From: Microvirga massiliensis
Lineage (GTDB): Bacteria > Pseudomonadota > Alphaproteobacteria > Rhizobiales > Beijerinckiaceae
Assembly: GCF_001006805.1 (NCBI RefSeq)
Contig: NZ_LN811353.1
Span: 334,487-398,486, forward strand
DNA: 64,000 bases
Direction of reading: 5' to 3'
A program made the translations under genes and the position numbers. This document shows positions 1 through 8,632 of this stretch, one piece after another. The stretch's first letter is position 1, and each line of letters opens with the position of its first letter. The notes beneath the pieces are model-generated. The model saw nothing but the letters and a program-made list of their open reading frames with translations, was not told the origin of the DNA and did not search any database.

Positions 1-499
1 AGGCTTGGCGCTGAGCATAGAGACGAGCTTGGAGAATCTCCTCAGGGGGAGCTTCCGCACCGGCTGTAAAGTCGAGATCTGCCAACTCGGCTTCGAGCCG
101 CCGTGCTTGGGCATCCAGCGCTGCGTGGTGCGTGCGCAGCTGCTCCAAGTCGGCCTGTGTGAAAGTGGGATCAAGTGTGGCGAGCACCTGACCAGCCTTC
201 ACGGTATCACCCACTTGCACGTCGATGGAGCGCATAACGGAGGTCTCGAGCGGCTGCACGACAAGATTTGGTTGAGTGGTGACGAGCCGACCCGGGGCGA
301 CCGCGATCTCATCCACCTCTGAGAGGCATGCCCAAGCGATCGCGGTCACAATGAGAAATGCAACGATATAGAGTGTGATGCAGGCGATACGTGGCGGTGC
401 ACGCTCCTCGATCTCGGTAGCATCGGACTGGAACTCGACCACCTCGGGCGCGGTCGACACAAGTCTGAGATGAGGATGGGTTCTGGATGGGGCGCTCAT
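1..499 (-). CDS. HlyD-family periplasmic adaptor subunit of type I secretion, partial (N-terminal 166 residues)
   Basis: Membrane-fusion protein that would link the ABC exporter to an outer-membrane TolC-type channel. The start ATG at 499 overlaps the TGA of the upstream exporter gene by four bases (ATGA), so the two are translationally coupled. The visible N-terminus has a cytoplasmic stretch, one membrane segment (ACITLYIVAFLIVTAIAWAC), then the typical adaptor opening with VAPGRLV and a lipoyl-like hairpin (VGDTVKAGQVLATLDPT) leading into a coiled coil. The gene runs off the left edge, so the C-terminal beta-barrel is not seen. Family assignment is secure; the substrate is inferred from the operon. 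Confidence 0.9.
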   Translation of the reverse strand, partial: MSAPSRTHPHLRLVSTAPEVVEFQSDATEIEERAPPRIACITLYIVAFLIVTAIAWACLSEVDEIAVAPGRLVTTQPNLVVQPLETSVMRSIDVQVGDTVKAGQVLATLDPTFTQADLEQLRTHHAALDAQARRLEAELADLDFTAGAEAPPEEILQARLYAQRQA

Positions 500-2637
500 G
501 CGACCTGCCTCGTCTGCTGCGCCCATAGGCGCCGGTAGGCGGCGCAGCCGGACAGCAGCTGGTCATGCCGACCCATCGCAGCGATTCGGCCCCGGTCGAT
601 CACCAGGATGGCATTAGCGTCCACTAGTGTGGAGAGCCGGTGTGAGACAATCACGACCGTGCGCCCGGCTGCGATGCGGCGCAGATTCTGCCGGACCAGA
701 GCCTCGCTTTCCGGATCTAAGGCGCTTGTTGCCTCGTCGAGAATGAGGAGCCGCGGATCAGTAACGAGCGCCCGCGCAATGGCAAGGCGTTGGCGTTGTC
801 CACCGGACAGATTGCCGGCGTTCTCCTCGAGCGGGGTGTCGAAACCTCGTGGCAGTCGCTCGATGAACTCCTCTGCACCTGCGAGTCGGGCCGCGAATGC
901 AATCTCTTCGAAGGTGGCGTCTGGCTTGGCGGCTGCGATGTTTTCCCGGATGGTGCCGCGGAATAGAAAGCTGTCCTGAAGCACCACGCCGGTGTTTCGC
1001 CGCAGATGCACGAGGTCGAGCTCGCGGATGTCGAAGCCGTCGAAGCGGATCTGACCCTCGTGTGTCGCATAGAGCCCTTGGAGGAGCCGCGTCAGCGTTG
1101 TCTTGCCGGAGCCGCTGCGCCCCACGATGCCCAGAATGCTGCTTGGTGCGACCGAGAAGGAGACCTCTTCAAGGGCGGATGGCCGATCGGGAGCGTACCG
1201 GAAAGTGACGCTCTCGAATTCGATGCGGCCCTCGAGCTGCGGCTTCAGGCCGTTGGTACGTCCGGCCCGCTCCTCGGCACGATTCATCACCTCGCCCAGC
1301 ATTCGCACCGAGAGCGCGATATCCTGATATTCGTGCACCATAGTGACGAGTTGCACGAGAGGGCCCGAGACTCGGCCGGCGAGCATGTTGAAGGCCACGA
1401 GAGCACCGACCGTCAGCGTTCCGTCGAAGACTGCCATCGTGCCGAAGCCCACGATGGCCACGACCATCAGCTTCTCGACGAGACCTGTGGCTGCCTGCGC
1501 CACGGTCGAGATCGTCTCGACACGGAACCGTGTCGAGACCGCCGAGGCGGAGCGATCGTCCCAGACACGCCGCTGCATGGGCTCCATAGCGAGCGACTTG
1601 ATGGTGTGCATCCCGTGCACGGTTTCGACGAGCAGCGCCTGGCGCTCCCCTTCGGCTTCGTAGAGGTGCTGGAGGCGCCGACGGAAAGGACCCACGAGAA
1701 GTGCGATCACCAACCCGACGACTGCCGTGAAGGCGACAACGATCAAGGTGAGTTCAACACTGTAAAGGACCAGGACGGGGACGAAGACCAGCAGTGACAG
1801 CGCATCGAGCACCGTCAGGAAGAGACGCCCGGTGAGAAATTCCCGAATACGCGCCGCTTGCTGCATGTGCTTCACCAGCACACCAGCCGGCATGCTCTCG
1901 AAGAATGCAATCGGCAAGCCCAGGAGATGCGCGAAAGTCCGCGTCGCGACCCGGATGTCGATGCGGTTCGTGGCGTAGAGAAGAAGGTAGCGGCGCAGGA
2001 ACGTAAATATGCTGTCGAACAGGAGCGCGATCACGATCCCGATCGCCAGCACCTGCAGCGTGGCGTAGCTCCCGTGGAGCAGTACCTTGTCGATGATAAG
2101 CTGAAAGAAGATCGGAGTCGCGAGGCCGAGTCCATACAGGAACAGCGCGGCCACGATCACGTCCCGGAAGAGGCGCCTCTGGCGGATGAGCTCCGGGACG
2201 AACCACAGGAGGCCGAAGGGGCGCTCCGGATCCGTGACCCCATAGCTGCGCTTGACAAGCGCGACCTCGCCGGTCCAGCGCTCACAGAACAGGTCTTGCG
2301 GCACGAGGATCGTGTCGGTCTCGCCCGCAAGCGGGTCGTAGAGCCGGATGTGGTCCTGGTTCTCTCCCTCGATCGCCAACACCGCTACCCAGTTCCCGTT
2401 CGAGAGCCGGGCAATAGCCGGGTAGGCTTCGCCGAGACGTCCGAGGCCGCTCCAGTCGGAGGTGATCCTGCGGGCTTTCAAGCCGACCTGGCGGGCCATG
2501 CGCAAGAGGAGCGAGACGGGGACCGCCTCGTCACCGAGCGCATGGTCATGGACGAGGCGCTCGACAGAGAGGTCCAAACGATGGCGACGGGCGGCAAAAA
2601 CGAGGCATGCCGCCGCCGTATGGGAATGCTGGCTCAT
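496..2637 (-). CDS. Type I secretion ABC transporter, HlyB-like (permease-ATPase fusion)
   Basis: 713-residue inner-membrane exporter. Residues 1-130 form a C39-peptidase-like domain that lacks the catalytic Cys/His pair (the usual His position reads NWVAVL), so it is a non-proteolytic docking domain as in HlyB. A six-helix membrane domain occupies about 155-430. The nucleotide-binding domain has Walker A (GRSGSGKTT), signature [15 protein letters not shown], Walker B (RLLILDEATSALD) and the H-loop SHRLSTL. It lies 45 bp after a small unknown gene and overlaps the HlyD gene by four bases, so it belongs to one operon with the large substrate gene at 3006-6080. The degenerate peptidase fits an uncleaved substrate with a C-terminal signal. 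Confidence 0.93.
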   Translation of the reverse strand: MSQHSHTAAACLVFAARRHRLDLSVERLVHDHALGDEAVPVSLLLRMARQVGLKARRITSDWSGLGRLGEAYPAIARLSNGNWVAVLAIEGENQDHIRLYDPLAGETDTILVPQDLFCERWTGEVALVKRSYGVTDPERPFGLLWFVPELIRQRRLFRDVIVAALFLYGLGLATPIFFQLIIDKVLLHGSYATLQVLAIGIVIALLFDSIFTFLRRYLLLYATNRIDIRVATRTFAHLLGLPIAFFESMPAGVLVKHMQQAARIREFLTGRLFLTVLDALSLLVFVPVLVLYSVELTLIVVAFTAVVGLVIALLVGPFRRRLQHLYEAEGERQALLVETVHGMHTIKSLAMEPMQRRVWDDRSASAVSTRFRVETISTVAQAATGLVEKLMVVAIVGFGTMAVFDGTLTVGALVAFNMLAGRVSGPLVQLVTMVHEYQDIALSVRMLGEVMNRAEERAGRTNGLKPQLEGRIEFESVTFRYAPDRPSALEEVSFSVAPSSILGIVGRSGSGKTTLTRLLQGLYATHEGQIRFDGFDIRELDLVHLRRNTGVVLQDSFLFRGTIRENIAAAKPDATFEEIAFAARLAGAEEFIERLPRGFDTPLEENAGNLSGGQRQRLAIARALVTDPRLLILDEATSALDPESEALVRQNLRRIAAGRTVVIVSHRLSTLVDANAILVIDRGRIAAMGRHDQLLSGCAAYRRLWAQQTRQVA

Positions 2638-2682
2638 CGAGCCTCAATCTCGTGCAGGGGCAATGGATGGAGCACAGCCATC

Positions 2683-2991
2683 TCAGGAGAAGTTTGGGGA
2701 GCCCTTCGGGCGTAGCGGCGTCGACGTGTGGGCCTGCATGGGCTTCTGGTCCTCGGCGCCGGGTGAGCGCCGTACCGCACCCGATTCCACGAGACTGGCC
2801 AGCACTTTTTGCATGAGATCGACGCTGCCCGCGAAGGCCTCGATCGACATGACGATGCGTTGCCGGAACACTGCCCTGGGATTGCCCATCTCGTCCCGCT
2901 CGGTGGGCGAGAGGCTCACGAGATCGACGCGGACGATCGGTCCGGTGACATGGATTTCACCGATACCATCGGCATAAATTTCCTGATCCAT
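2683..2991 (-). CDS. Small protein of unknown function inside the type I secretion operon
   Basis: 102 residues, no signal peptide or membrane segment. The body (residues 1-70) looks like a compact alpha/beta domain: short strands at the start (EIHVTGPIVRVDLVSL), then FRQRIVMSIEAFAGSVDLMQKVL, a helix-rich segment. The last 30 residues are polar and Pro-rich, probably disordered. The layout faintly recalls DUF3467-type small proteins, but I do not claim membership. It starts 14 bp after the substrate stop and ends 45 bp before the exporter start; GAAGGAAG upstream of the ATG can serve as ribosome binding site. Position suggests an accessory role in secretion, for example chaperone or adaptor; this is inference. 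Confidence 0.7.
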   Translation of the reverse strand: MDQEIYADGIGEIHVTGPIVRVDLVSLSPTERDEMGNPRAVFRQRIVMSIEAFAGSVDLMQKVLASLVESGAVRRSPGAEDQKPMQAHTSTPLRPKGSPNFS

Positions 2992-3005
2992 AGATGAAAC
3001 TTCCT

Positions 3006-6000
3006 TCAGGCAGCCAATTGCCGGAAGTTGACGTCAACCCAATAGTTGGAGGCATTGTAGGTGCTGGTCGGGAAGGTTCCGGACTGGCCATAGGCGTAGA
3101 CACCGGCATTGACGGGGGCGGTCAGCGGACCGCTCGTGTACGGCGCCGTAAAGTAGTTCAGGTCGGCCGAGTAGCTCCCATTCGTGCTGTAGGAGGCCAC
3201 ATAGGTTGTCCCGGCGGTGATCTTCACCGGGGTCGTAAAGGTCAGAGTCTGCCAACCGCTGGCGGTTTCATTCGTGAAGGTGCCTTGCGCGAGGCGCGTG
3301 CCCGTGCTCGACCACAGGCTCCCGATATGGGTGCCGGTGTTCTGAGGTCCTTTGTAGAACTCGATGCCGGTGATCTCGCCTGCCGCAGAGGACGAGAACC
3401 GCACCCCGAGTTCCAGCGCACTGCGCTCGGGATCGGTGATGATCGTGGGCGTGGCATTAGGAGAAAACAGACCTGCGGTCGTTGTGGTGCCGGGATCTGT
3501 GACGTTGACAGACACGGTTGCGGTGGATGTGCCGCCTCGCCCGTCACTGATCGAGTACTGGAAGCCTGCCGAGCCTACGTAGTTCATAGCGGGTGTGAAG
3601 GTGACGGCCTGCTGGTTGAGAGAGACCATTCCATTCGATGGATTGGATACACCCGTGATCGTGAGGGGGTCATTGTCCGGATCGGAGTCGTTGCGGGTGA
3701 GATCCGATCCTTGAATGGTGACGGCGGTGTTCTTGGTGGTTGTAGCGCTGTCGTTTACTGCCGTCGGGGGGCTGTTCGCCGTCGACGTGGATTGTCGAAA
3801 GATCGTGTCAACCCAGTAGTTGGAGGCATTGTAGGTGCTGGTCGGGAAGGTTCCGGACTGGCCATAGGCGTAGACACCGGCATTGACGGGGGCGGTCAGC
3901 GGACCGCTCGTGTGCGGTGCCGTGAAGTAGTTCGAATCGGCCGAGTAGCCCCCGTTCGTGCTGTAGGAGGCAACGTAGGTCGTCCCGGCCGTGATCTTCA
4001 CCGGGGCAGCGAAAGTGACAGCCTGCCAGCCGCTGGCGGTCTCGTTCGTGAAGGTCGCCTGTGCGAGGCGCGTGCCCGTGCTCGACCACAGGCTCCCGAT
4101 ATGGGTGCCTGTGTTCTGCGGCCCCTTGTAGAACTTGACACCGATGATTTCGCCTGCCGCAGAGGACGAGAACCGCACCCCGAGTTCCAGCGCATTGCGC
4201 TCGGGATCGGTGATCACCGCGGGCGTATCAGTAGAAGAAAACAGACTTGCAGTCGTGGGATTGGAGACCGTGACCTGCACGCCTGCGCCGGGCGTCTCCA
4301 TGTTGACGGAGTCGTCCACTGCCCGGGACCGGATCGTGTAGGTCCCGCCCGCTGTCGGAGTCCAACTGTAGCTCCAGCTAGATCGGCCGGCAGCCCTTCG
4401 CCATGTGGTTCCGCCATCGGTCGAGACCTCCACGCCGCCGACCACGCCGCCGACGTCTGTTGCCGTACCCGTGATGGTGACGGACTGGCCACCTGTCAGG
4501 GTCGAGCCATTGCTGGGTGTCACAATCGTCGAGGCGGGTTTGGTCGTGTCCGTGGACGGGATTGGCCGCACCAAGCCGGCCTGAAGAGTGTCCGTGAGGA
4601 CTCCCATATCGGCCAAAAGGTTGGCAGTGGACTGTTGCACGCGGACGTCGGGGACCGCTGCCGCGACGCTGCCGCCATGGGCCATGTCGTAATCGTGTGT
4701 CCCGTCCAGACCCCAGGCCCAGCGGGGCGTCCCGGCTCCGAAGACGAGGGCGCCGCTGTCGTCCCGGTACAGGCTCAGGTTGTGCGTGGCAGCCCGAGAT
4801 CCATAGGTACTGCCATAGTCCAGCAGATACGAGGTCGATGGGTCGGATGTGGAGGATAGGTTTATGAGCCCCGGTGGACGGAAGCCGTTATCCAGGTCCT
4901 CATCCCACTCGTAGCTGAGCAGTTCCCCAGACAATGTGGCGGTCTGGCTCGGCGACATTCCTGCAATGCTGGTGTTCCGCCAGAAGCGGAGATTGCCATA
5001 GCTTCCCGGTACCTGGATCGTTTCCTGAGACCCGTTATTGACAGTGAAGATGGTCCCGGTGAGCTGGTTTTCGGGGCGGCCGCCGTCGCTGGGCGGGCTG
5101 AAGCGCGGGTCGCGCCAGGTACCGGTCCAGGCCGGGTTCGGGTCGATCTTGGCGTTGGCGTGTGTCTCCTTGTACGAGACCAGCGTGCGATAGGGGGTGT
5201 TCGAGCCGTCAATCGAGTTCTCCCAGCGCGTCTTCCAGAACACCTCATTGCCGCTGAAGAAGGCGAGGTTGACGCCGGCATCGCGGGCGGCCTCGACATT
5301 GGCGCGCTGCTGGCCCGACCAGTATTCGTCATGCCCGACCGAGAGGAAGGCCTTGTGCTCGCGGAGCTCGGCCCCGAGCCGGTCGGTGTCGATGCCCGAC
5401 AGATAGCTGACACCGTAGCCGTTCTGCTCCAGCCAGCGGATCATCGGATACTCGGAGTCGAACAGAAAATCCCGAGGTCCTCCCTGACCGGTGGGATCAC
5501 CCCGGGTGATAAAAGGACGGTTATAGCTGACCTTGTAGGCCCGGCCGGCGGGGCTGCCTGTGTAGAGGCTGTTGCCGCCCCAGCTGTTGTAAGCCTGCCA
5601 AGTAGTGTCGGAAGTCTGGAATATGATGTCGCTCTGACTGTTGTCATCGCGCACGATGAAGGGGATAAGGCTTGCCCCGGAGACGCCGTCCTGGCGTACG
5701 AGCTTGGCGATGTAGACGCCTGACACCGCGGTCGTGGGCACGGTCCAAGAAGCCGAGACACTCCAGTTGCCCGCGTCCACCAAGCCCGTCGCACTATCCG
5801 TTCGGGGATTCGGCTGAGCCTGAGCGCTGCTGAGAGTCCTTTGGATCGTGGATACCTTACGAGCGCCCAAGCCCCCGTAGTAGCCGAGCCGGTAAATATC
5901 GATCCGGTAATTGGTCGAGTTCGTCTTGATCTTGAAGTCGACTTTGCCGCCGACATTCACGCTCATGTTGGTGGCAAAGCCCTGGATGTTCGTGCTCCCG

Positions 6001-6080
6001 GCGCCGGGTACGTCCCACTCGCTCTTCGGGCTACCGGGAAGTTGGTTCTCTTGGACGATCCGATCTGAGTACGTACCCAT
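3006..6080 (-). CDS. Large type I-secreted protein: N,N-dimethylformamidase beta-subunit-like domain, Ig-like domains and two DUF4082 modules
   Basis: 1024 residues from the ATG at 6080, chosen because GGAGG lies five bases upstream; the open frame continues to 6461 but that extension looks non-coding. There is no Sec signal. Residues 1-505 resemble the large subunit of dimethylformamidase (RIDIYRLGYYGG, SVGHDEYWSG, FFSGNEVFWKTRWE). Residues 510-605 are Ig-like (TVTPSNGSTLTGG-type strands). DUF4082 modules lie at about 609-761 and 867-1022, separated by a cadherin-like segment (NDSDPDNDPLTITGV). The end, NYWVDVNFRQLAA, with acidic-hydrophobic residues, suits a C-terminal type I signal. The exporter genes follow directly, so this is the likely cargo. 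Hydrolytic activity is unproven; adhesion or matrix functions are possible. Confidence 0.85.
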   Translation of the reverse strand: MGTYSDRIVQENQLPGSPKSEWDVPGAGSTNIQGFATNMSVNVGGKVDFKIKTNSTNYRIDIYRLGYYGGLGARKVSTIQRTLSSAQAQPNPRTDSATGLVDAGNWSVSASWTVPTTAVSGVYIAKLVRQDGVSGASLIPFIVRDDNSQSDIIFQTSDTTWQAYNSWGGNSLYTGSPAGRAYKVSYNRPFITRGDPTGQGGPRDFLFDSEYPMIRWLEQNGYGVSYLSGIDTDRLGAELREHKAFLSVGHDEYWSGQQRANVEAARDAGVNLAFFSGNEVFWKTRWENSIDGSNTPYRTLVSYKETHANAKIDPNPAWTGTWRDPRFSPPSDGGRPENQLTGTIFTVNNGSQETIQVPGSYGNLRFWRNTSIAGMSPSQTATLSGELLSYEWDEDLDNGFRPPGLINLSSTSDPSTSYLLDYGSTYGSRAATHNLSLYRDDSGALVFGAGTPRWAWGLDGTHDYDMAHGGSVAAAVPDVRVQQSTANLLADMGVLTDTLQAGLVRPIPSTDTTKPASTIVTPSNGSTLTGGQSVTITGTATDVGGVVGGVEVSTDGGTTWRRAAGRSSWSYSWTPTAGGTYTIRSRAVDDSVNMETPGAGVQVTVSNPTTASLFSSTDTPAVITDPERNALELGVRFSSSAAGEIIGVKFYKGPQNTGTHIGSLWSSTGTRLAQATFTNETASGWQAVTFAAPVKITAGTTYVASYSTNGGYSADSNYFTAPHTSGPLTAPVNAGVYAYGQSGTFPTSTYNASNYWVDTIFRQSTSTANSPPTAVNDSATTTKNTAVTIQGSDLTRNDSDPDNDPLTITGVSNPSNGMVSLNQQAVTFTPAMNYVGSAGFQYSISDGRGGTSTATVSVNVTDPGTTTTAGLFSPNATPTIITDPERSALELGVRFSSSAAGEITGIEFYKGPQNTGTHIGSLWSSTGTRLAQGTFTNETASGWQTLTFTTPVKITAGTTYVASYSTNGSYSADLNYFTAPYTSGPLTAPVNAGVYAYGQSGTFPTSTYNASNYWVDVNFRQLAA
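3035..3139. repeat. Copy 1 of a near-identical 105-bp repeat inside the DUF4082 modules
   Basis: This stretch of the C-terminal DUF4082 module matches 3809-3913 base for base except for one position (AATAGT against AGTAGT). The two modules are also highly similar over their full 150 residues. Third-position identity between duplicated domains indicates a recent duplication or ongoing gene conversion. Confidence 0.9.
3809..3913. repeat. Copy 2 of the near-identical 105-bp repeat inside the DUF4082 modules
   Basis: Partner of 3035-3139, in direct orientation 774 bp away. Recombination between the two would delete exactly one DUF4082 module plus the cadherin-like linker, because the distance is a multiple of three (258 codons), so the reading frame would survive. 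Confidence 0.9.
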
Positions 6081-6452
6081 GGTCGCCTCCAGTATGGCGA
6101 TCATGTCAGTTGCTCTCGCCCCCGATAATTCCCCGATCGGCGATCCTGGGTTACGTCTTTTGGGGATTTGCAGGGCGCCCAAGGAGCGCCACTCCAACGG
6201 ACTAAGCTTTGCTGGATCAAGGGGAATCAAGTCGTTCAGGGCGCTGGAACATGGCCAGCTGATAGCTGTACCGGCCTCTCCCATTCCACTTATCAGAGGA
6301 TGAATTGTACCTACGGCTGAATTGACCCTCCGGTGCCCAACATGAATCGTTAGCGATTTAGCGCCGGGTGCATGCTGCGTCAGATGCGGCTTCCGGTAAT
6401 CACGATTTTGAGGCCTCGTATGGGGGCCTCTAAGGGCGCCACAATTGCGAAG
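6081..6452. other. Non-coding upstream region of the secretion operon
   Basis: About 370 bp between the start of the secreted-protein gene and a gene remnant on the other strand. The minus-strand frame stays open but reads as low-complexity Arg/Pro-rich sequence without homology that I recognise, and lacks a ribosome binding site better than the one at 6080. The promoter of the secretion operon should lie here; I cannot point to a convincing -35/-10 pair. Confidence 0.5.
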
Positions 6453-6659
6453 CCCAGTCATGACGGCTTCTATTCAGCAGATGCGGACTACTTCCAAACG
6501 AGCGGTGTGGGGAACGGTCCGATCAGAGCCCTGTCGAGCCAGGAGGCAGGTGGGAACGGTGTATATGCCTATGGCACTACGAGTTGGTTCCCAGGCTCCT
6601 CATACCGGTCTTCCAACTACCGGGTGGATGTGGTGTTTGCCGACACCCTGACGACCTAA
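6453..6659 (+). pseudogene. Orphan C-terminal fragment of a DUF4082 protein
   Basis: The plus-strand frame reads HDGFYSADADYF, GGNGVYAYGTTSWFPGSS and SSNYRVDVVF before a stop at 6657-6659. These are the last about 65 residues of a DUF4082 module, aligning with YSADSNYFTAP, AGVYAYGQSGTFP and SNYWVDTIF of the neighbouring secreted protein. The rest of the module and any start are missing: upstream of 6453 the homology stops. The fragment differs clearly from both neighbouring modules, so it derives from another DUF4082 gene and not from a local copy. It points away from the secretion operon. I read it as the 3' scar of a deleted or rearranged second substrate gene. Confidence 0.75.
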
Positions 6660-6861
6660 ACAGGGGTGCCGCCCGTAAAGGATTCGGCGACGACCTGAGT
6701 TCAGCCGGAGGCAAGTTTCTGAAAGCGACAGCAAACGAGGCGATGCTCTGGATCAGGACCCGCCAAAGCTGGTTTTCGCTCTTGGCCATTGGGCAATCCT
6801 TGGCCGTCGGCGTTGCCAGGGCTGCGCCAGCCTCATTGTGCTGCCACCGAGGTGAACGGTA

Positions 6862-8538
6862 TCAGCTGCCCGCCAATGCCTTTTCGCGGATCGCCGTGAG
6901 CGTCGTCGTCGGGGTGATCGCCTCGGAGTCGATCAGGCAATGCAGGACCGCCGGTTTGCCGGATTGCAGCGCCCGCTCGAGGGCCGGCGCGAAGTCCTCC
7001 GTGCACTCGACGCGCTCGCCATGTCCTCCGAAGGCGCGCGCATAGGCGGCGAAGTCGGGATTTTTCAGGTTCGTGGCCGAGATCCGGCCCGGATAGTGCC
7101 GCTCCTGGTGCATGCGGATCGTGCCGTACATGCCGTTGTCGACGACGATGATCAGGACCGGCAGGTCGTATTGTACGGCCGTTGCCAATTCCTGCCCGTT
7201 CATCAGGAAGTCGCCGTCGCCTGCCATGCAGAGGACGGTCGCTGACGGACGCAGGCGCTTGGCCCCCACGGCGGCGGGCACGCCGTAGCCCATAGATCCC
7301 GAGGTCGGCGCGAGCTGGGTGCCATAGGCCCGGAAGGGCCAGAACCGGTGGATCCAGGTCGCAAAGTTCCCGGCGCCGTTGCAGACGATCGTGTCGGCGG
7401 GCAGCACGGCGCGCAGATGCGCCATCACCTCGGCCATCTGCACGGAGCCCGGATTCCGGATCGGGCCCGGATCGCTCCAGGCGACGTACTGCGCATGCGC
7501 GGCCTCGCTCTCTCCCTGCCAGCCGATTGTGCCGGGCGGCTGCACGCCTTCGAGCGCCGTGGAGAAAGCGGTCGGAGAGGCGTTGATCGCGAGATGCGGG
7601 CGGTAGACCCGGCCGAGCTCGTCCGGATCCGGGTAAACATGGACGAGCGTCTGGCGCGGCGCGGGGATGCCGAGGAGCGTATAGCTCTGGCTCGGGATCT
7701 CCGAGAGCCGGCCGCCGACGAGCAGCACGAGATCCGAGGACTTGAGGCGCTCCAGGAGCTTCGGATTGATGCCGAGCCCGAGATCTCCGGCATAACAGGG
7801 ATGATCTGCGGGAAAGAGCATCTGCCGCCGGAAGCTGCAGACGACCGGGAGAGCAAAGCGCTCGGCAAAGCGCGCGAAGCGCTCCGCAGCGGCAGCAGAC
7901 CAGCGTGAGCCTCCGAGGATGGTGATTGGTGCTTTCGCGGCCCAAAGGAGCTTTTGCAGCTCCGCCATCTGGCCGAGCGAGGGATGCGTCTCGATGGGCT
8001 CGAAAGGAGGCGCATCAGGGACAGCCGCCTCATCGGTGAGCGTATCCTCCGGCAGGGCGATCACGACCGGCCCGGGCCGTCCGCTCGTCGCGACGTGAAA
8101 GGCGCGCGACACGAGTTCCGGAATGCGTGCGGGGTCGTCGATCTCCGTCACCCATTTCGCGATGCTTCCGAATACTGCGCGATAGTCGAGTTCCTGGAAG
8201 GCCTCCCGCTCGCGCATGCCGCGCTCGACCTGCCCGACGAACAGGATCATCGGAGTCGAATCCTGCCGGGCGATATGCAGGCCCGGCGAGGCGTTGGTCG
8301 CGCCGGGGCCGCGCGTCACGAAGCAGATGCCGGGCCGCCCTGTCAGCTTGCCGGCCGCCTCGGCCATCATGGCCGCGCCGCCCTCCTGCCGGCAGACGGT
8401 CACTGCGATCGAGGCATCGTGGAGCGCGTCGAGGACGGCGAGATAGCTTTCGCCGGGGACGCAGAAGATGTTGTCGACGCCATGGGCGAGAAGCTGGTCC
8501 ACGAGGATCCGGCCGCCGTTTCGCGATTGGGTCGTCAT
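6862..8538 (-). CDS. Thiamine pyrophosphate-dependent enzyme, acetolactate synthase large-subunit-like
   Basis: 558 residues with the three-domain layout of the IlvB/benzoylformate decarboxylase family. The N-terminal pyrimidine-binding domain holds the activating glutamate in CRQEGGAAMMAEA (near residue 52). A central domain follows, and the C-terminal pyrophosphate-binding domain has the GDGDFLMNGQELATAV motif ending in VDNGMYG, which binds metal and cofactor. No regulatory small subunit is adjacent, so branched-chain amino acid synthesis is unlikely. It is the last gene of an operon with a CoA-transferase and a DapB-like reductase, 94 bp behind the former. A catabolic decarboxylase or carboligase of a 2-oxo acid is plausible; substrate unknown. 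Oxalyl-CoA decarboxylase was considered but the motifs do not suggest it. Confidence 0.85.
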   Translation of the reverse strand: MTTQSRNGGRILVDQLLAHGVDNIFCVPGESYLAVLDALHDASIAVTVCRQEGGAAMMAEAAGKLTGRPGICFVTRGPGATNASPGLHIARQDSTPMILFVGQVERGMREREAFQELDYRAVFGSIAKWVTEIDDPARIPELVSRAFHVATSGRPGPVVIALPEDTLTDEAAVPDAPPFEPIETHPSLGQMAELQKLLWAAKAPITILGGSRWSAAAAERFARFAERFALPVVCSFRRQMLFPADHPCYAGDLGLGINPKLLERLKSSDLVLLVGGRLSEIPSQSYTLLGIPAPRQTLVHVYPDPDELGRVYRPHLAINASPTAFSTALEGVQPPGTIGWQGESEAAHAQYVAWSDPGPIRNPGSVQMAEVMAHLRAVLPADTIVCNGAGNFATWIHRFWPFRAYGTQLAPTSGSMGYGVPAAVGAKRLRPSATVLCMAGDGDFLMNGQELATAVQYDLPVLIIVVDNGMYGTIRMHQERHYPGRISATNLKNPDFAAYARAFGGHGERVECTEDFAPALERALQSGKPAVLHCLIDSEAITPTTTLTAIREKALAGS

Positions 8539-8632
8539 CGTAGTCGCAAGGCTCCTTTACCCGTCTGCTGGGGGACTCGCGGTTCCGGGTTCGAAGCCTT
8601 TCATCGCCCGGCCTGCGCGGAATGTCACGAGG

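Noticed and set aside
2994..4859. 621-codon open frame on the plus strand with internal repeats
   Set aside because: It is antisense to the secreted-protein gene; its repeats only mirror the two DUF4082 modules. No ribosome binding site or recognisable domain.
6081..6461. Upstream extension of the secreted protein
   Set aside because: The ATG at 6080 has an ideal GGAGG; the extension has no such site and no domain-like sequence.
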